From contig OU452207.1 in the NCBI GenBank assembly GCA_911728435.2, positions 868,001-932,000 on the forward strand: a DNA stretch of 64,000 nucleotides, read 5' to 3'. Shown here piece after piece: positions 22,911 through 37,500 of this stretch. Under the pieces are notes generated by a model that was not told the DNA's origin, searched no databases, and saw nothing but the letters and a program-made list of their open reading frames with translations. The translations under genes and the position numbers were made by a program. Every line of letters begins with the position of its first letter. Positions within the stretch are counted from its first letter, which is position 1. The stretch is from Apoderus coryli. Its lineage: Eukaryota; Arthropoda; Insecta; Coleoptera; Attelabidae.

Positions 22911-23251
22911 ATTGAGAACATACAAACTAGTAAAAGTGAAACATTTTTTGTGAAAGGAAGATTAATCTATCAAAGCCCGTAATTGTGACGGCGCCCATTT
23001 GGCCGATATAATCTTCTCGACTTGATTAAAATAAAACTAATTTGAATACAGAATTTAAATACTTATTATATTACAGTGATTGTAAAACAGTGTTTAATGA
23101 CAAACAAGTAGTTTAAAATAAATCTTAACGCATAGAAATATTAAATATATTCACTGAAAAATTAATTTTATTGATATATTATCAAATTTATGTTAATATA
23201 TATAATAAGTTCTTAACTTCATATTCTCGGATTAAAAATGTTCATAAAATC
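22911..23251. other. 3' flank of the ARF gene
   Basis: AT-rich stretch between the inverted-repeat module and the ARF stop codon; probably the minus-strand ARF 3' UTR. Nothing else is seen. Confidence 0.4.
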
Positions 23252-24919
<1,668 letters not shown>

Positions 24920-26251
24920 ATGATAAAATTATTTTCTCTAAAACAACAGAAAAAAGATGGTGAAGCTTCGTCGAAAAGTGGCAATCAGAAAAAGGCTTCA
25001 GCAGCACAATTACGTATAGCTAAAGGTTAGTGTATTTTAATAACTAATTGAATGACTATCGATTTTATTTCGTTCCTTGTTGCAGATATAAACGAATTAA
25101 GTTTGCCAAAAACCTGTTTCACAGAATTTCCAGATCCTGATGATTTGTTGAACTTCAAACTTATTATTTATCCAGATGAGGTAAAATTGTACATTTTATT
25201 ATTGTGTTTAATTAGTCTAGTGTCCTATTATTATTAAATGCAGTGCTTTATGTGAGTTTGACGGGTCTGTTTGACACAGTTTTTTTTATTAGGATTTAAA
25301 TTTAGATTATTGAATTTGCCTAATTTTAATTTCGTTCTACCAATATTAGTTACGAGGTGTGACCATAAAATAACGAGACTCGTGCTTCTAAACAATGATA
25401 TACCTACTGCAGTTCTTTCTTTCTAACTGTAGTAGTAATAATAAAATTCATACGAGGACTCTCCCATAAATATCTGACTATATTTATAAGCCCGTGTAGT
25501 AGTAAGTTTAGTCCTCAATTTCGTAGCATTTCTCGGAAAAATCACCATTTCACTGGACAATACGTGTTTATCAGTGCTTCTACATTCGAAAGCAGTTGCT
25601 GAACTCAGTTTTCGGAATGGTATTGTGGGTCAGACTCGAATATCATAAATACTGTGCAATAAAATTATTATTACAAATAATAATATGAAAGTTAGTGACT
25701 TAAAATGACACAATTCTGAAATACAAACAATTAGTGAATAGTTTGGTCTCAAACATGTTGAGTCTGAACCACAGTATGGCCCGACGAATCCCGAAATCGG
25801 CTGATGTCGAGCGCAGCAGACCCCGAGACCGCTGACGTCTCGTTATTTTATAGCTCACAAATCTTCTGGTTAACACTAATCATTTTTGCCTTTTATGATT
25901 TAGGGCTTCTATAGAACAGGTCGATTTGTGTTCAGCTTCAAAGTCGGCCCTAATTACCCTCACGAACCTCCCAAAGTAAAATGTGAAACACAGGTATACC
26001 ATCCAAACATTGATCTACAAGGCAATGTGTGTCTGAATATTTTACGGGAAGATTGGAAGCCAGTTCTAACGATTAATAGTGTTGTTTATGGGCTTCAGTA
26101 TCTTTTTCTGGAGCCTAATTCCGAGGATCCTCTGAATAAGGAAGCTGCAGAACTACTAACGAACAATCGAAGGCTGTTTGAACAGAACGTCCAGAAGGCG
26201 ATACGTGGAGGCCACATAGGCAATATATATTTTGAGCGTTGCCTTAAGTGA
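24920..26251 (+). CDS. Ubc12: NEDD8-conjugating enzyme Ubc12 (UBE2M), 3 exons
   Basis: An E2 that takes NEDD8 from the APPBP1-UBA3 E1 and, with RBX1, transfers it to cullins, activating cullin-RING ligases. Exons: 24920-25025, 25086-25180, 25904-26251 (GT-AG, phases consistent); 182 residues against 183 for the human protein. The N-terminal [12 protein letters not shown] peptide is the E1-docking extension special to UBE2M. The UBC fold shows [30 protein letters not shown], the HPN motif (100-102), catalytic Cys110 in [10 protein letters not shown], and W118. Intron 2 (723 bp) contains a MITE. The start codon is fixed by the conserved N-terminus. It appears intact. Confidence 0.97.
25352..25860. 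mobile_element. Mariner-like MITE in Ubc12 intron 2
   Basis: The left end acgaggtgtgaccataaaat continues aacgagac; the right end, reverse-complemented, reads ttgtgagctataaaataacg followed by agac. This gives ~25 bp inverted ends around ~500 bp without an ORF. TIRs of the form ...ataaaataacgagac are typical of insect mariner elements. It explains most of this intron's length. Confidence 0.75.
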
Positions 26252-26919
26252 TTTTTAACATATTATTATGATAATGGTTTCTTCTACACATGTTTTCTTT
26301 CGATTATTTTTTCTTATTTTCGATGTGAGATAATTATTGAATGTAAATTGATTTATACACAAACAAAGTTATTAAAATTACTCAAAAAGCGTTTTTCGGT
26401 GTGTTTCTATGCAGTCTGGTAAAAGTGTTGAAGCAAACATATTGGAACTGAAGATTCGGCTTCAATGTTACACGATTTTTTATTGAGATTGAAATATCTA
26501 AGCATATTTTCGAAATGTTGGGTTTCAAAATTTTTGCCGACTTTTTAGAATTTGTTTGATTTTACTACATATTTAATTTGGATCATGTTTATACGAGAAA
26601 CAAAAAGTTTGAATGTAATAATTGTTTTTATTATTAAAAGGCGCTTTTTGTTTATTATTGTTTTTCTTTTTTATATTTAGTTTTAATTTAACTAGGAAAG
26701 AAATAAGCTATATTTATTGAACACTAATACTTAATATAATAGGCTAATTAATACGTAACTATTAAGGGTTTATTTTTTAATAACATAGAAATACTGAAAT
26801 TAAGAATACACATAACATTGTAAGTCAATTTTCAGTTATTAATAAAAATTTGTTTTAAATTTTACTGCATATCATTATTAAGAATTCCCTTTAAAAAAAT
26901 ATTTGAGGTCGATACTGTT
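26252..26919. other. Ubc12 3' flank
   Basis: Likely 3' UTR followed by AT-rich spacer; several aataaa/attaaa-type signals are present. No other gene is seen. Confidence 0.4.
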
Positions 26920-27220
26920 TAAAGTCAATCTTATTTTGTTCAAATCTGACCATGCGCATTTGACTTTAAAATAAGGTAGATTTTATTAAGCATAGACATT
27001 CGCTAATAGAGAGGAGATATTGCACTTGAAATTAAGGTCTTTCAGTATTAAAGTCAACCTTATTTTGACATCTGTGCATGCGCAGATGAAAATAAAATAA
27101 GGTAAAAATAATGCCATGCCTTATATAGCTGCTTTAATCAAGTCAAACACTATCCTTATTCAAATTTATCTCATTTTATTTTCATTTGCTCATGATCAGA
27201 TGTCAAAATAAGGTCGGTCT
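26920..27220. repeat. Cluster of three related hairpins
   Basis: Three ~50-60 base imperfect palindromes lie at about 26929-26976, 27058-27102 and 27168-27214. Each has arms of the type ccttattttgacatctg / cagatg...ataaggt around an 8-10 base centre such as tgcatgcg, ccatgcgc or ctcatgat. The arms of one copy also resemble those of the next, so the cluster could fold in several ways. It lies just upstream of the Harbinger-like fragment and may be a related MITE. Confidence 0.7.
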
Positions 27221-27437
27221 ATAACTATTTTGACAGAAAACTAAAAGTTAACTGTGCGATGACGTTACATATTCGAAATGTAGGAGTTAACTTTATCGGG
27301 AGAATGGATACCCCATAGTTAAAGTTTACTTTGTAGAAAATCGCGTGGTTTTCGACAGTTCTTCTGTCAATAATAGATTATTAACCTCAATTTTGTTCAT
27401 TTTTTTTTCAATAATGCTAAGAAACAATATCTACATT

Positions 27438-27720
27438 ATTTTTGAGGAACTTTTAACAGAAGATGCTGTGAATATTGCTGAACGCCCTCGGCGACAAAGG
27501 ATATTTAGAAATCGATTGGACTATTTCACCTTGTGAAACGAAACAGAGTTTAAAAACCGATTGCGATTATCAAGAGAGTCTGTAGGCTTATGGGGCATAT
27601 TGAAGCAAATTTACAAAGACCAACTAACAGTTTTTCTGCACTCCACCACGTCCTTAAATTGAATCATCCAAGTTTAATATTTATAAAAGGCAAGACAAAA
27701 AAATTGATGCATAAAAATTG
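27438..27720 (+). mobile_element. Harbinger/PIF-like transposase N-terminal remnant
   Basis: The plus strand encodes EELLTEDAVNIAERPRRQRI, FRNRLDYFTL, a stop in place of Trp/Gly, NETEFKNRLRLSRESVGL and, after a frameshift, HIEANLQRPTN and SALHHVLKL. The order (basic lead, DYFxxLxxxEFxxRFRLS, then IExxLxRPT) matches the N-terminal region of HARBI1-like transposases. The DDE catalytic domain is missing. Degraded. Confidence 0.6.
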
Positions 27721-27891
27721 AGGTGGGGGGAGACGCTATAACGTGGTCAAAAGCGGTTGCAGGTACGCCATATTGGTATTCGACCTCTGTCATTTGTCGT
27801 GCTTTCAAGTTGATAATGTTATTTACGACTATTTGACAAGTTTACTTAAGTTTTTCGTGTTTTTTGGACGGTTATTTGACAATATACTATA

Positions 27892-27977
27892 ATGGTGTCC
27901 TGTGCTGTGCGTAAGTTGCAGTAGTAAAAGTGAAATCGACAAAAAAATATCAGGAATAACGTTTGATAGGTATGTAC
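27892..27977 (+). pseudogene. THAP-type zinc finger start, frameshifted
   Basis: ATG at 27892 gives MVSCAVR; after a one-base shift the next frame reads SCSSKSEIDKKISGITFDRY. The Met-Val-x-Cys...Cys...Phe spacing is the start of a THAP domain. A GT follows at the place where many THAP genes have an intron. The rest of the domain was not found nearby, so it is a fragment, from either a TE-borne THAP gene or a host gene. Confidence 0.4.
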
Positions 27978-28190
27978 CAAATATTGTAAACATTGTACAT
28001 GGACGTATTTTTATTTGTAGGGGTATTAATATATAATTTATAAAGTAAGTCTTTTATTCGTGTATTTAGGTATCAAATATCAATAATTACCTATATTTAA
28101 GTGTTTTGTACACTGGTTATCAGTGTAAATGTATTACATAAATTGACCGTTGGCGAAATAGTGTACATCAAACTCTACATGTCACAGAGG

Positions 28191-28291
28191 GCCGTATGCA
28201 CCGACATCATTTAATCCGTATTAGAGATAAATCCATATAGATTTATACAGATTTACCTCTAATCTGGATTAAATGATGTCGGTGCATGCGG
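28191..28291. mobile_element. ~100 bp foldback MITE
   Basis: Arms 28191-28233 and 28250-28291 pair over 42 bases with a few mismatches; each carries gcaccgacatcatttaatcc. The centre is 16 bases. No ORF. It lies ~280 bases upstream of the GatB start codon. Confidence 0.88.
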
Positions 28292-28574
28292 TTCATAATA
28301 TTTTTGATTCACAAAAGAAACTTTCCTTATCATATCAGATGTTTTTCATTCCACATCACTTTATGGCAGGAGGCTTTATAAATTCATCAAATGTTTGAAC
28401 CAATACAAGTGAGGCAAAATAAAATTCACACACCAGTTTAACTGATGTGAGTTGTAAAAGTAAAGTACATATATTTTGTTGATATATGAACTACTGTTGA
28501 CAACAAACCATCTAAAAAGTAACTCTCTCGTTAGACGGATTTAAGGTTATGTTGTTGTTTTTAAATTTTGGAAA

Positions 28575-31500
28575 ATGTTTAGAAACCGATTCATTTTGTA
28601 CAAAAGAGTAGCTTATTATTCTACACAAACACCTAAATCGTAATAATCTAATTAATACATTAATATCCAATTAACTATACATAGTCTACATTTCAGTTCT
28701 ACAAAGTGGAAAAGCGTTGTTGGTCTGGAAGTTCATGCACAAATCTTGTCAGAAACGAAACTATTTTCCGCAGCACCAAATAAATTCTCATCACCAGTAA
28801 ATACTAACGTGTCCTATTTAGATTGTTCGATACCGGGAACACTACCAGTCTTAAACCGGAGATGTGTCCAAGCAGGAGTTTTAACAGCATTAGCACTTAA
28901 TTGTACAGTGCATCCAATATCGTATTTCGACCGAAAACATTATTTTTATGCCGATTTACCTAGTGGTTATCAAATAACACAGCAAAGAGCGCCGCTAGCT
29001 ACTGATGGATCCCTGGAGTTTCAAGTGTATTCACCGGGCGTTCATAAGACACCGTATTCGCGGGGTGTTCGGATAAAACAGTTGCAACTAGGTCGGTACT
29101 GGTGGTGGTTTTTGAGCGCTAAAAGTTAGTTTGGTTTATTATATATTTTTAGAGCAAGACAGTGGTAAGAGCTTACATGATTTTGATCGAAGTCTCGTGG
29201 ATTTAAATAGAGCTGGAGCTCCACTGATGGAGGTGGTTTTTGAGCCTGATTTGTGTGATGGGGAGGAAGCGGCAGCTTTAATTAAAGAATTAATTATTAT
29301 TCTACAGAGGATTGGTGCTTGTTCGTGTAAGATGGAAGGTAATTTAGACGATTATAAATGATATTTAACATAATCTATTTATTTAATCTGGCGCCAGTAA
29401 TTGCTTTGCTAATTTCTTCTCCATGAAGGGATGCTTTTAAATCGCCCGAAAATGAAGAAAATTACTGGGTTACATTCGAGGGGGCCATAAGGTGGGTTCG
29501 TGATGCATTATTCAACTGTTCATTTAGATTTTTTTTCAATTAATATAAAATAAGGCAGCGTCTTATCGTGTTGGAATATTGGATTTAGGGCCAAATAGCA
29601 TACATTTTGACTTGCTTGGATTCAACCTCAAGCTGTGCAAAGCAGCGTACTTGGAGATGGATTCCAAGTCACCATTAATCCTGCCAGGGCAATCTCATAC
29701 TGGTAAGGGTCGAAGTGGTAATAGAGCTGAGTGTCATCTGCAAAAAACTGTGCCTCACAGTTCTTCACGACATCAGGCAGGTCAAATGTATAGAGTAAGA
29801 ACAAAAGCGGGCCAAGGACCGAGCCCTGAGGCACTCCCGACTGTACAGGTAACAATGAAGATACCTGCGAACCAAGCACGACCCGCTGATGGCGATCACT
29901 CAAATAGGATGTAATAAACTTGGACGACACTTGATCAAACCCAACATAACGACACTTTGCTACCAACAGTCTGTGATTAATGGTGTCAAAAGCTTTGGTA
30001 AAATCCAGTAGTACCAAGGCACTGGCCTGTCGTCGATCACACGCGCGGATCAAATTGTCTGTTAAATTCATAAGGGAAGCCGTCGTACCATGTCCAGCTC
30101 TGAATCCGGACTGATGCAGAGGGATGAGGCTGAGAGACTGAAAATATACATTAATTTGTCGGTATACAACCGGCAGCAGGCTAATGGGACGCAGTTCACT
30201 AAAAGAGGAAATTATAATAATCAAAAGTTCGTACTTACATTACAATTATCTTCATTGCCGACACAGTTGATTTTTCTTTCGCGTTAATAAAATGTTGAAT
30301 ATTTATAATGATTTACTTTTTTCCACTCTTTCGAATATCGACCAATCAAATTGTCGATTCTTAGCGTCGGTCGTACCGTTTTTCTAGAAAAATATTAATC
30401 AGCAATTTTCTTTCTTGCCTATTCCTATATTAGAGTCATGAACTTGTATAAACTTTGATGAACTTATATAAATTATTAAATCAGCGTAAAATAGCTCGTT
30501 CGACCGGATGCAATATTTTTATTACAATATACCGGGTGTGACAATATTTAACTTTCAAAGTTGAGAATTGGGAATACTTTACTTAGTGGCGGCTCGGGGC
30601 TTTGAAAAATGGTGATGAGTTACTTTAGCAAAATAAAGAGTGACTTATTTATATTACTTAACCACCTCCCTCTTATCCTCATGTCATTCATCAGTCCGGA
30701 ACCCATCTTTGAGAGTACAAAGAGCCATGTGATGGAAGAATTGCATAAATGGGGAAAGGCACACATAAAATCCCACTTACTTAGTATCCTTATAGGAATC
30801 CCGCCGGTTAAACAGTCCAAACAAATTACTTTATTTTATTAACAACCATTTTGTGATGGAAGATTTGCGTAAAATGCCACTGGATGAATACCAGCCCTGA
30901 GATAATCAAAAAGGTTCCTTAGGCACTCGGAATCAAAAGCCAAAACGTCATATCGAACTGTATAGAAACGATTTAAGGTGCATTATAGACCTTTTCTTAG
31001 TATCCTTATAGGAATCCCGCCATTTTCACCGTTGGTTAAACGGTCCAAACAAATCACCTTATTTTATTCCCGTTTCTGGAAGTGTTAAAGCAATTAATGA
31101 ATCACCTTGTATAGTTTGTGTGTTTTTTAGAGGGTGCGCTGAGAGTGGACGCAAACGTGTCAATACATAAACCAGACGAACCACTGGGTACGAGAACCGA
31201 AATCAAAAATATAGGTTCAGTGCGCGGTGTTGCCGGTGCAATCAAACACGAAATCACCAGACAAATTAAGTTGAGAGAAAATGGGCAAACCATTATAAAT
31301 GAAACACGAGCTTGGGACGCTTTAAAGAAACTTACTGTGGCGATGCGTGACAAAGAAGTCCTGCAAGTACGTTGAGGTAATGTTGAATCAATACTATTTC
31401 TCCAGACTTATCATTTCAACAGGACTATAGGTACATGCCAGAGCCGAATTTACCTCCATTGCATATCGGTATGGGGCCAGTAACGAATGGTTGTGTTCAT

Positions 31501-34500
31501 GTGGATAATTTGAAGGAATTGATACCGGAATTACCGCAGAAGACTCGTGAGAGGTTGCAAAGGGATTTTTGTTTAAGTGCCGAGCAATCGATAACATTAG
31601 TGGTAAGCTCTGTTCTATTTAGCAATTAATTTAACAATTGTTTTCGCAGTATTATTTGACGTTTCACAACTGGAGACCCAATAGAACGTCATCGTGGATT
31701 CTTGCCCTTTTTTTTTTTGGGGTAAATTGAACAAGGATTCTAGAAATAATTTCCTGGGATGTAAGGTTCTTTATAAAGTCCAACGTTTCGGCTTATTCGC
31801 CTTCTTCAGGTACATTTTTTCTTACCAATAGCGCCTTTTTACTTCGACTTATCTTTATTCAAATCATCCCCCATAAATTCAGCTCGACGTAAGTGTAGGT
31901 CATGCTCAATAGTCAACTGTCTTTCTAGATGTAAATTATTAGATTTTCTTGCAGCATCGAGCCTGAGCTATCTCGAAAATCGATTCATCCCTGTGATTAT
32001 CGTGAATATAAGATCTTAAGGCTGTCACAATAACCTTGTTCACTCTCTCCGTATGATTGATCTGTGGATGATATCTAGCATTGTACCATATATTCTGTAC
32101 TCTGTGATGATCCATGAAATTTTTAAAATCCTTCGAGGTCGATCTCAAGACAAATCCCAGTGCGGCCTGAGAAATATCTATAATGTGTTGGTTGAATGAA
32201 AGTGTAAAATCAACCACAACACCGAGGTCCTTTGTCACCGAGCATCTTTCCAAAGATGTACCGTTAATTTCATAATTATGTTCATTGAGTGCCAGTCCTC
32301 TATAAATTGTCATGCACTTGCATTTATCGATATTCAAGGGTAAGCAGTTGACAGTGAACCACCGATGAAGGACATTTAAATCATGCTGGAGATCATGACT
32401 GTCCTCAGGACCGCATATAATTCGAAATAACTTTAAATCATCTGCAAACAGAAGGGAATCACTGGAAACATCCGAGACAATGTCGTTCACGAATATAGCA
32501 AAAATCAACGGAGCAAGATTGCTTCCCTGAGGAGCACCACTTGTAACAGAGAACCGGCGAGATCTAAAACCGTTATATTGGACGAACTGGCTCCTGTTAG
32601 AGAGATAGGAATCAAAAAAACTCACCAACCTATCACCAAAACCAATCTTGTACATCTTAAATTTTATTATGTTATGATCCAGACCTTTGAAAAGTCGGTA
32701 TAAATAGTGTCAACCTGTTTGCCCTGACCGAGAGCCGTGATTGTAGTTTGTGGAAATTCCCCCAAGTTTGTTACGGTTGAACGTTTGTAAAAGAATCCGT
32801 GTTGTTGTATATGATACGGTTTTTTATTTAATTTAATTTTTAATTTTTTTTTTTAATTTAATTTTTAATTATTTTTTTTTTTATATTTCTTTTTTTTTTT
32901 TAATTTTATTTTTTTGAATTTTTTTGAATTTTTAATTTTTTTTTTTTGAATTTTATTTTTCTTGATTTTTTTTTTAATTTTATTTAATTTTTTTTTATTT
33001 TTTTTTTTGATTTTTCTTTTAATTTTTTTTTTGTTTTTTTTTTTGTAATTTTTTTTTAAATTTTATTTTTAATTAATTTTTGTTTGTAGACACTTTAACG
33101 TTTAATTCTAAATAACAAAATATTAACTTAACTAAACGCTCTAATTCGTTCTAAAAATGCTTTTTTATGCTTAATCTAATTTCTTTTCACTAATAAAATT
33201 TACTTTTAAATTCTAAGTGAGAAAAAAGCTTTTTGGCAGCCACTATTTTGTCTTGAAGTATAATTTCGAATACTTTTGAAAAATTAGACAAGATGGAAAT
33301 CGGGCGATAGTTGGTAATAACATCAGCTTCCCCAGGCTTATGCACAGGACAAACTCGCGCCAACTTCCAAGCAGTGGGAAAGGTATTCAATTGAATTATT
33401 TTGTTGAATATAATGGATAGTGGTTCAGCCAACACATACGCACAATCTCTAATAATGAAAGCAGGAACGTTGTCACAGCCTGAGGTCATTTTAGGTTTAA
33501 GCTTTTTAATAGCTTTTAGCACGTCATCAAAAGTAAGACTGCCCACCGCAATAGAGCCATCACCAACATCTGGATTGACGGGAGCGGATGCAGTAGCGGG
33601 AACAAAGACACTTTGAGAGTAGTCCGCGACAATACTATCTGGAGCTGACAGGGATTCACCCGTGCTGAGATGCATCAAACCGGGTATACGAGATTTGCGT
33701 TTTTTATTTTGAATAAATTTCCATAGCTCTCTAGGGTCATCTCGAACGGAGGCCTGTACCTGCAAGAGATATGCTTCATAAGATTCATCGATCTTTATCT
33801 TTATAGAGTGTTAAGCGCTGAAAATTGTGTAGATGACAGATAAGACCGGTTCGCTTCCATCTCGACTTTTCCCTGATATCGCAGATAACCCCCTCCGGAT
33901 ACCATTGAGGATACCGAAATCTCCCGCTATGGCCTCGCAGTTTTGGCACGCACATATCAAACATTGATCCCAATGACCCATACAAAGAAGATACAGTCTC
34001 ATCAATGTCATTAATACTATTCAAAGAGGACCAGTCATAAAGAAATATCTGGCCATACAAAAGGTTTAGATTTGCCTTTCATGTCTTTCGATAGCACTGA
34101 ATACACTAAAAGAGACAGGTTTTCGATTTGCTGCGCTAGATTTCTCAACATACATCTCTTACAGTTTACGCACAGTTAAATCACTATGAATATGTCGACG
34201 TGTCTCTTGATCTTTTCTGGAATAGTGAGAGACTTATTTAGGTATGGAGTACAGATCATCATGCCCGTAATCTAAATCTTCGCCGCGAGTTTTTCGAGGA
34301 ATTGCCTTTCTTCCACGTTTATCAGGCATAGGAAAAGCAGCAAGTGTGGATTTCTTGCAAATTTCGTTCACTCTGCAACTAGAAATTTGTAATGTACGAA
34401 TAAAAAAAAGTTTTACAAATTTTGTATGTTGAACTGCCAAATTCAAAATGGTAAATCCTTGATTTGGATTTGGAAGAATCCTGTCTTGGGGAATCCTTCT

Positions 34501-37500
34501 TCGAGCGACATCCTTCAACGTGATGCAACTTCTGATAAAAGTATTCTGGGCATTGTAATTGCCCATGTCCCAAAAACTCTTGAAAAATGAACGAAAAAGT
34601 CACATTCAGATATCGTTCGAAATACTGCCAAGGCCTCAAAACTTTTATTCCTGGATCATGATCGTAAATACTTGTGTTTTCTGTAGAAATTAAAAACCTT
34701 TTTGAAATATGCCGAGCTATCAGATTCTGGGTCATCACTTTCCTGATGCCGGCCATACACACTACGGTGTACGTTAGAGGTCTACCGGTGCAGGCATGCC
34801 TGCAGAACCTGTGTGGGAATAGCTGTGCAGTTTTTTGTACCTGCGCAAGCGACCGACGCAGGCAAACTTGCACAATGTTTTGTTTACGTTACTAACTAAA
34901 TGGCGGCAAGTTGAGCTTTACTTATTAATAGAGAAGATTTTTCAAGTAGTGAAGCGAGTTTTGACGTTAATGACACTGTGATGTCTTTGCGTCTGGATTT
35001 TTCGGAAAGCGGTCTTCTGAGAATTAATGATTTTCTTAACGACAGTTACCTACGTTCCCACTAATTTGATGAACAAGTGAAATTATAAAATTCCCGATAC
35101 TAATTTAACACTCCCTAGTAAATATTGACGGGGCCAACAACAACACAATGACTTTACAAATTACTGAGTCAACGATTTAATTTACAGAACGATTTTTCAT
35201 TGTTAAATATATTCGAGACAGCACTGGAACAGCGGAATCGATTAGACGGGAAACTACTAGCGAATTTTTTGATTAATGATGTGAACAAGATTTTGAATAA
35301 ACGGAATGTAGGACTGGATGATATGTAAGTGTTATTTATACAGATTTAATGCGTTGCGATAGCACTATGGGTATTTTACGTGATGCAATTTTTCTAAAAA
35401 CACTTGAACTCAACTTCCTCCAATATCCAGTAACTTAACTTTGTGCCTTGTACAACTCATCAGGATTGTTTAGTCACACTTGATCTTGGATACTTTGTTC
35501 AAAATATCCATCATTCTGACTTGTTTTACTTGTGTAAAATTTTCAGTACCTGGTGTCGAGCCGATTGGAGTTCAGAATTCATTATACGACCTCTTTGCTA
35601 TGAAGATTAGCTTTCCGTTTTAAGATTAAAATTAAAATTAGGGGTGTGTGATACACTGCGGCCTGATGGTCTATTGTGTCCCCTGGCTTGAAAACTTTGT
35701 CGCAAGTTACAACTTTCATTCAAGGTCTAAAGCTCTTATGCACTCCAGTAGCTTAGCTTAGCCCCGCGAAATTATAAACGACATACCTAAATGACGTGAA
35801 TGACATAAACGACGTAAATTACAAACGATGTAAATAACATAAACGATGTAAATGACATAACGATGTAATTGACATAAACGATGTAAATGCCATAAACGAC
35901 GTAAATGAAATAAACGACGTAACGGACAAACGATGTAAATAACATAAACGATGTAAATGACATAACGATGTAATTGACATAAACGATGTAAATGCCATAA
36001 ACGACGTACATGAAATAAACGACGTAACTGACAAACGATGTAAATAACATAAACGATGTAAATGACATAAACGATGTAAATGCCATAAACGACGTAAATG
36101 ACAAACGATGTAAATGCCATAAACGACGTAAATGACAAACGATGTAAATGCCATAAACGACGTAAATGAAATAAACGACGTAACGGACAAACGATGTAAA
36201 TGACATAACGATGTAATTGACATAAACGATGTAAATGCCATAAATGACGTAAATGAAATAAACGACGTAACTGACAAACGATGTAAATAACATAAACGAT
36301 GTAAATGCCATAAACGACGTAAATGACATAAACGACGTAAATGACAAACGATGTAAATAACATAAACGATGTCAATGACATAACGATGTAAATGCCATAA
36401 CGACGTAAATGACATAAACGATGTAAATGCCATAAACAACGTAAATGACAGAAACGACGTAAATGACAAACGATGTAAATAACATAAACGACGTAAATGA
36501 CATAACGATGTAATTGACATAAACGATGTAAATGCCATAAATGACGTAAATGACATAAACGACGTAAATGACAAACGATGTAAATAACATAAACAATGTA
36601 AATTACATAACGATGTAATTGACATAAACGATGTAAATTCCATAAACGACGTAAATGACAAACGATGTAAATAACATAAACGATGTAAATGACATAACGA
36701 TGTAATTGACATAAACGATGTAAATGCCATAAACGACGTAAATGACATAAACGACGTAAATGACAAACGATGTAAATAACATAAACGACGTAAATGACAT
36801 AACGATGTAATTGCCATAAACCATGTAAATGCCATAAACGACGTAAATGACAAACGATGTAAATAACATAAACGACGTAAATGACATAACGATGTAATTG
36901 CCATAAACCATGTAAATGCCATAAACGACGTAAATGACATAAACGACGTAAATGACAAACGATGTAAATAACATAAACGAAGTAAATGACATAACGATGT
37001 AATTGACATAAACGATGTAAATGCCATAAACGACGTAAATGACATAAACGTCGTAAATGACATAAACGATGTAAATGACATAACGATTTAATTGACATAA
37101 ACGACGTTTATGTCATTTACATCTTTTATAACCTCGCAGGACAATGATGCGCGCGTGACCTTGACAGGCTAGACTGGGCCTTAGCGGTTTTCCACGTTAT
37201 TTTCCAGAAGAAATGGGCCACAACCGACATAGTGTATCTACTAACGCGTCTCCATCTTGCAGGATTTCATGTCATAAGTGTTCCTTGCGTTGGCTTCTGA
37301 TAGCGGAGCATTCTGTTCCTAGATAATCAAGATTATCTTCCTCCCTACATAATCTGCATTCGTCGCTCTCTTTTAGGCATAATCTTGCCATATATGTTTC
37401 CTAAGGTGAGGATATTCTGTAAGGATACGAACAGAATTTGGATGAAGTTTCCAAGGAAGACTTTGCTCCGTCTATTTCCTACTTAATTCTGAACTTCTCC

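Noticed and set aside
29131..29361. 76-codon plus-strand frame and 28746-29129 as separate genes
   Set aside because: They are exons 3 and 2 of GatB read through into introns; splice sites at 29091/29153 and 29338 explain them.
30609..30842. Overlapping frames on both strands in GatB intron 3
   Set aside because: They coincide with a short direct repeat and have no motif; likely chance openness.
35758..37098. Long minus-strand frames of 446, 420 and 129-186 codons
   Set aside because: They are by-products of the 18-bp minisatellite: the same [10 protein letters not shown] or [10 protein letters not shown] phrases repeat endlessly and lie inside a GatB intron.
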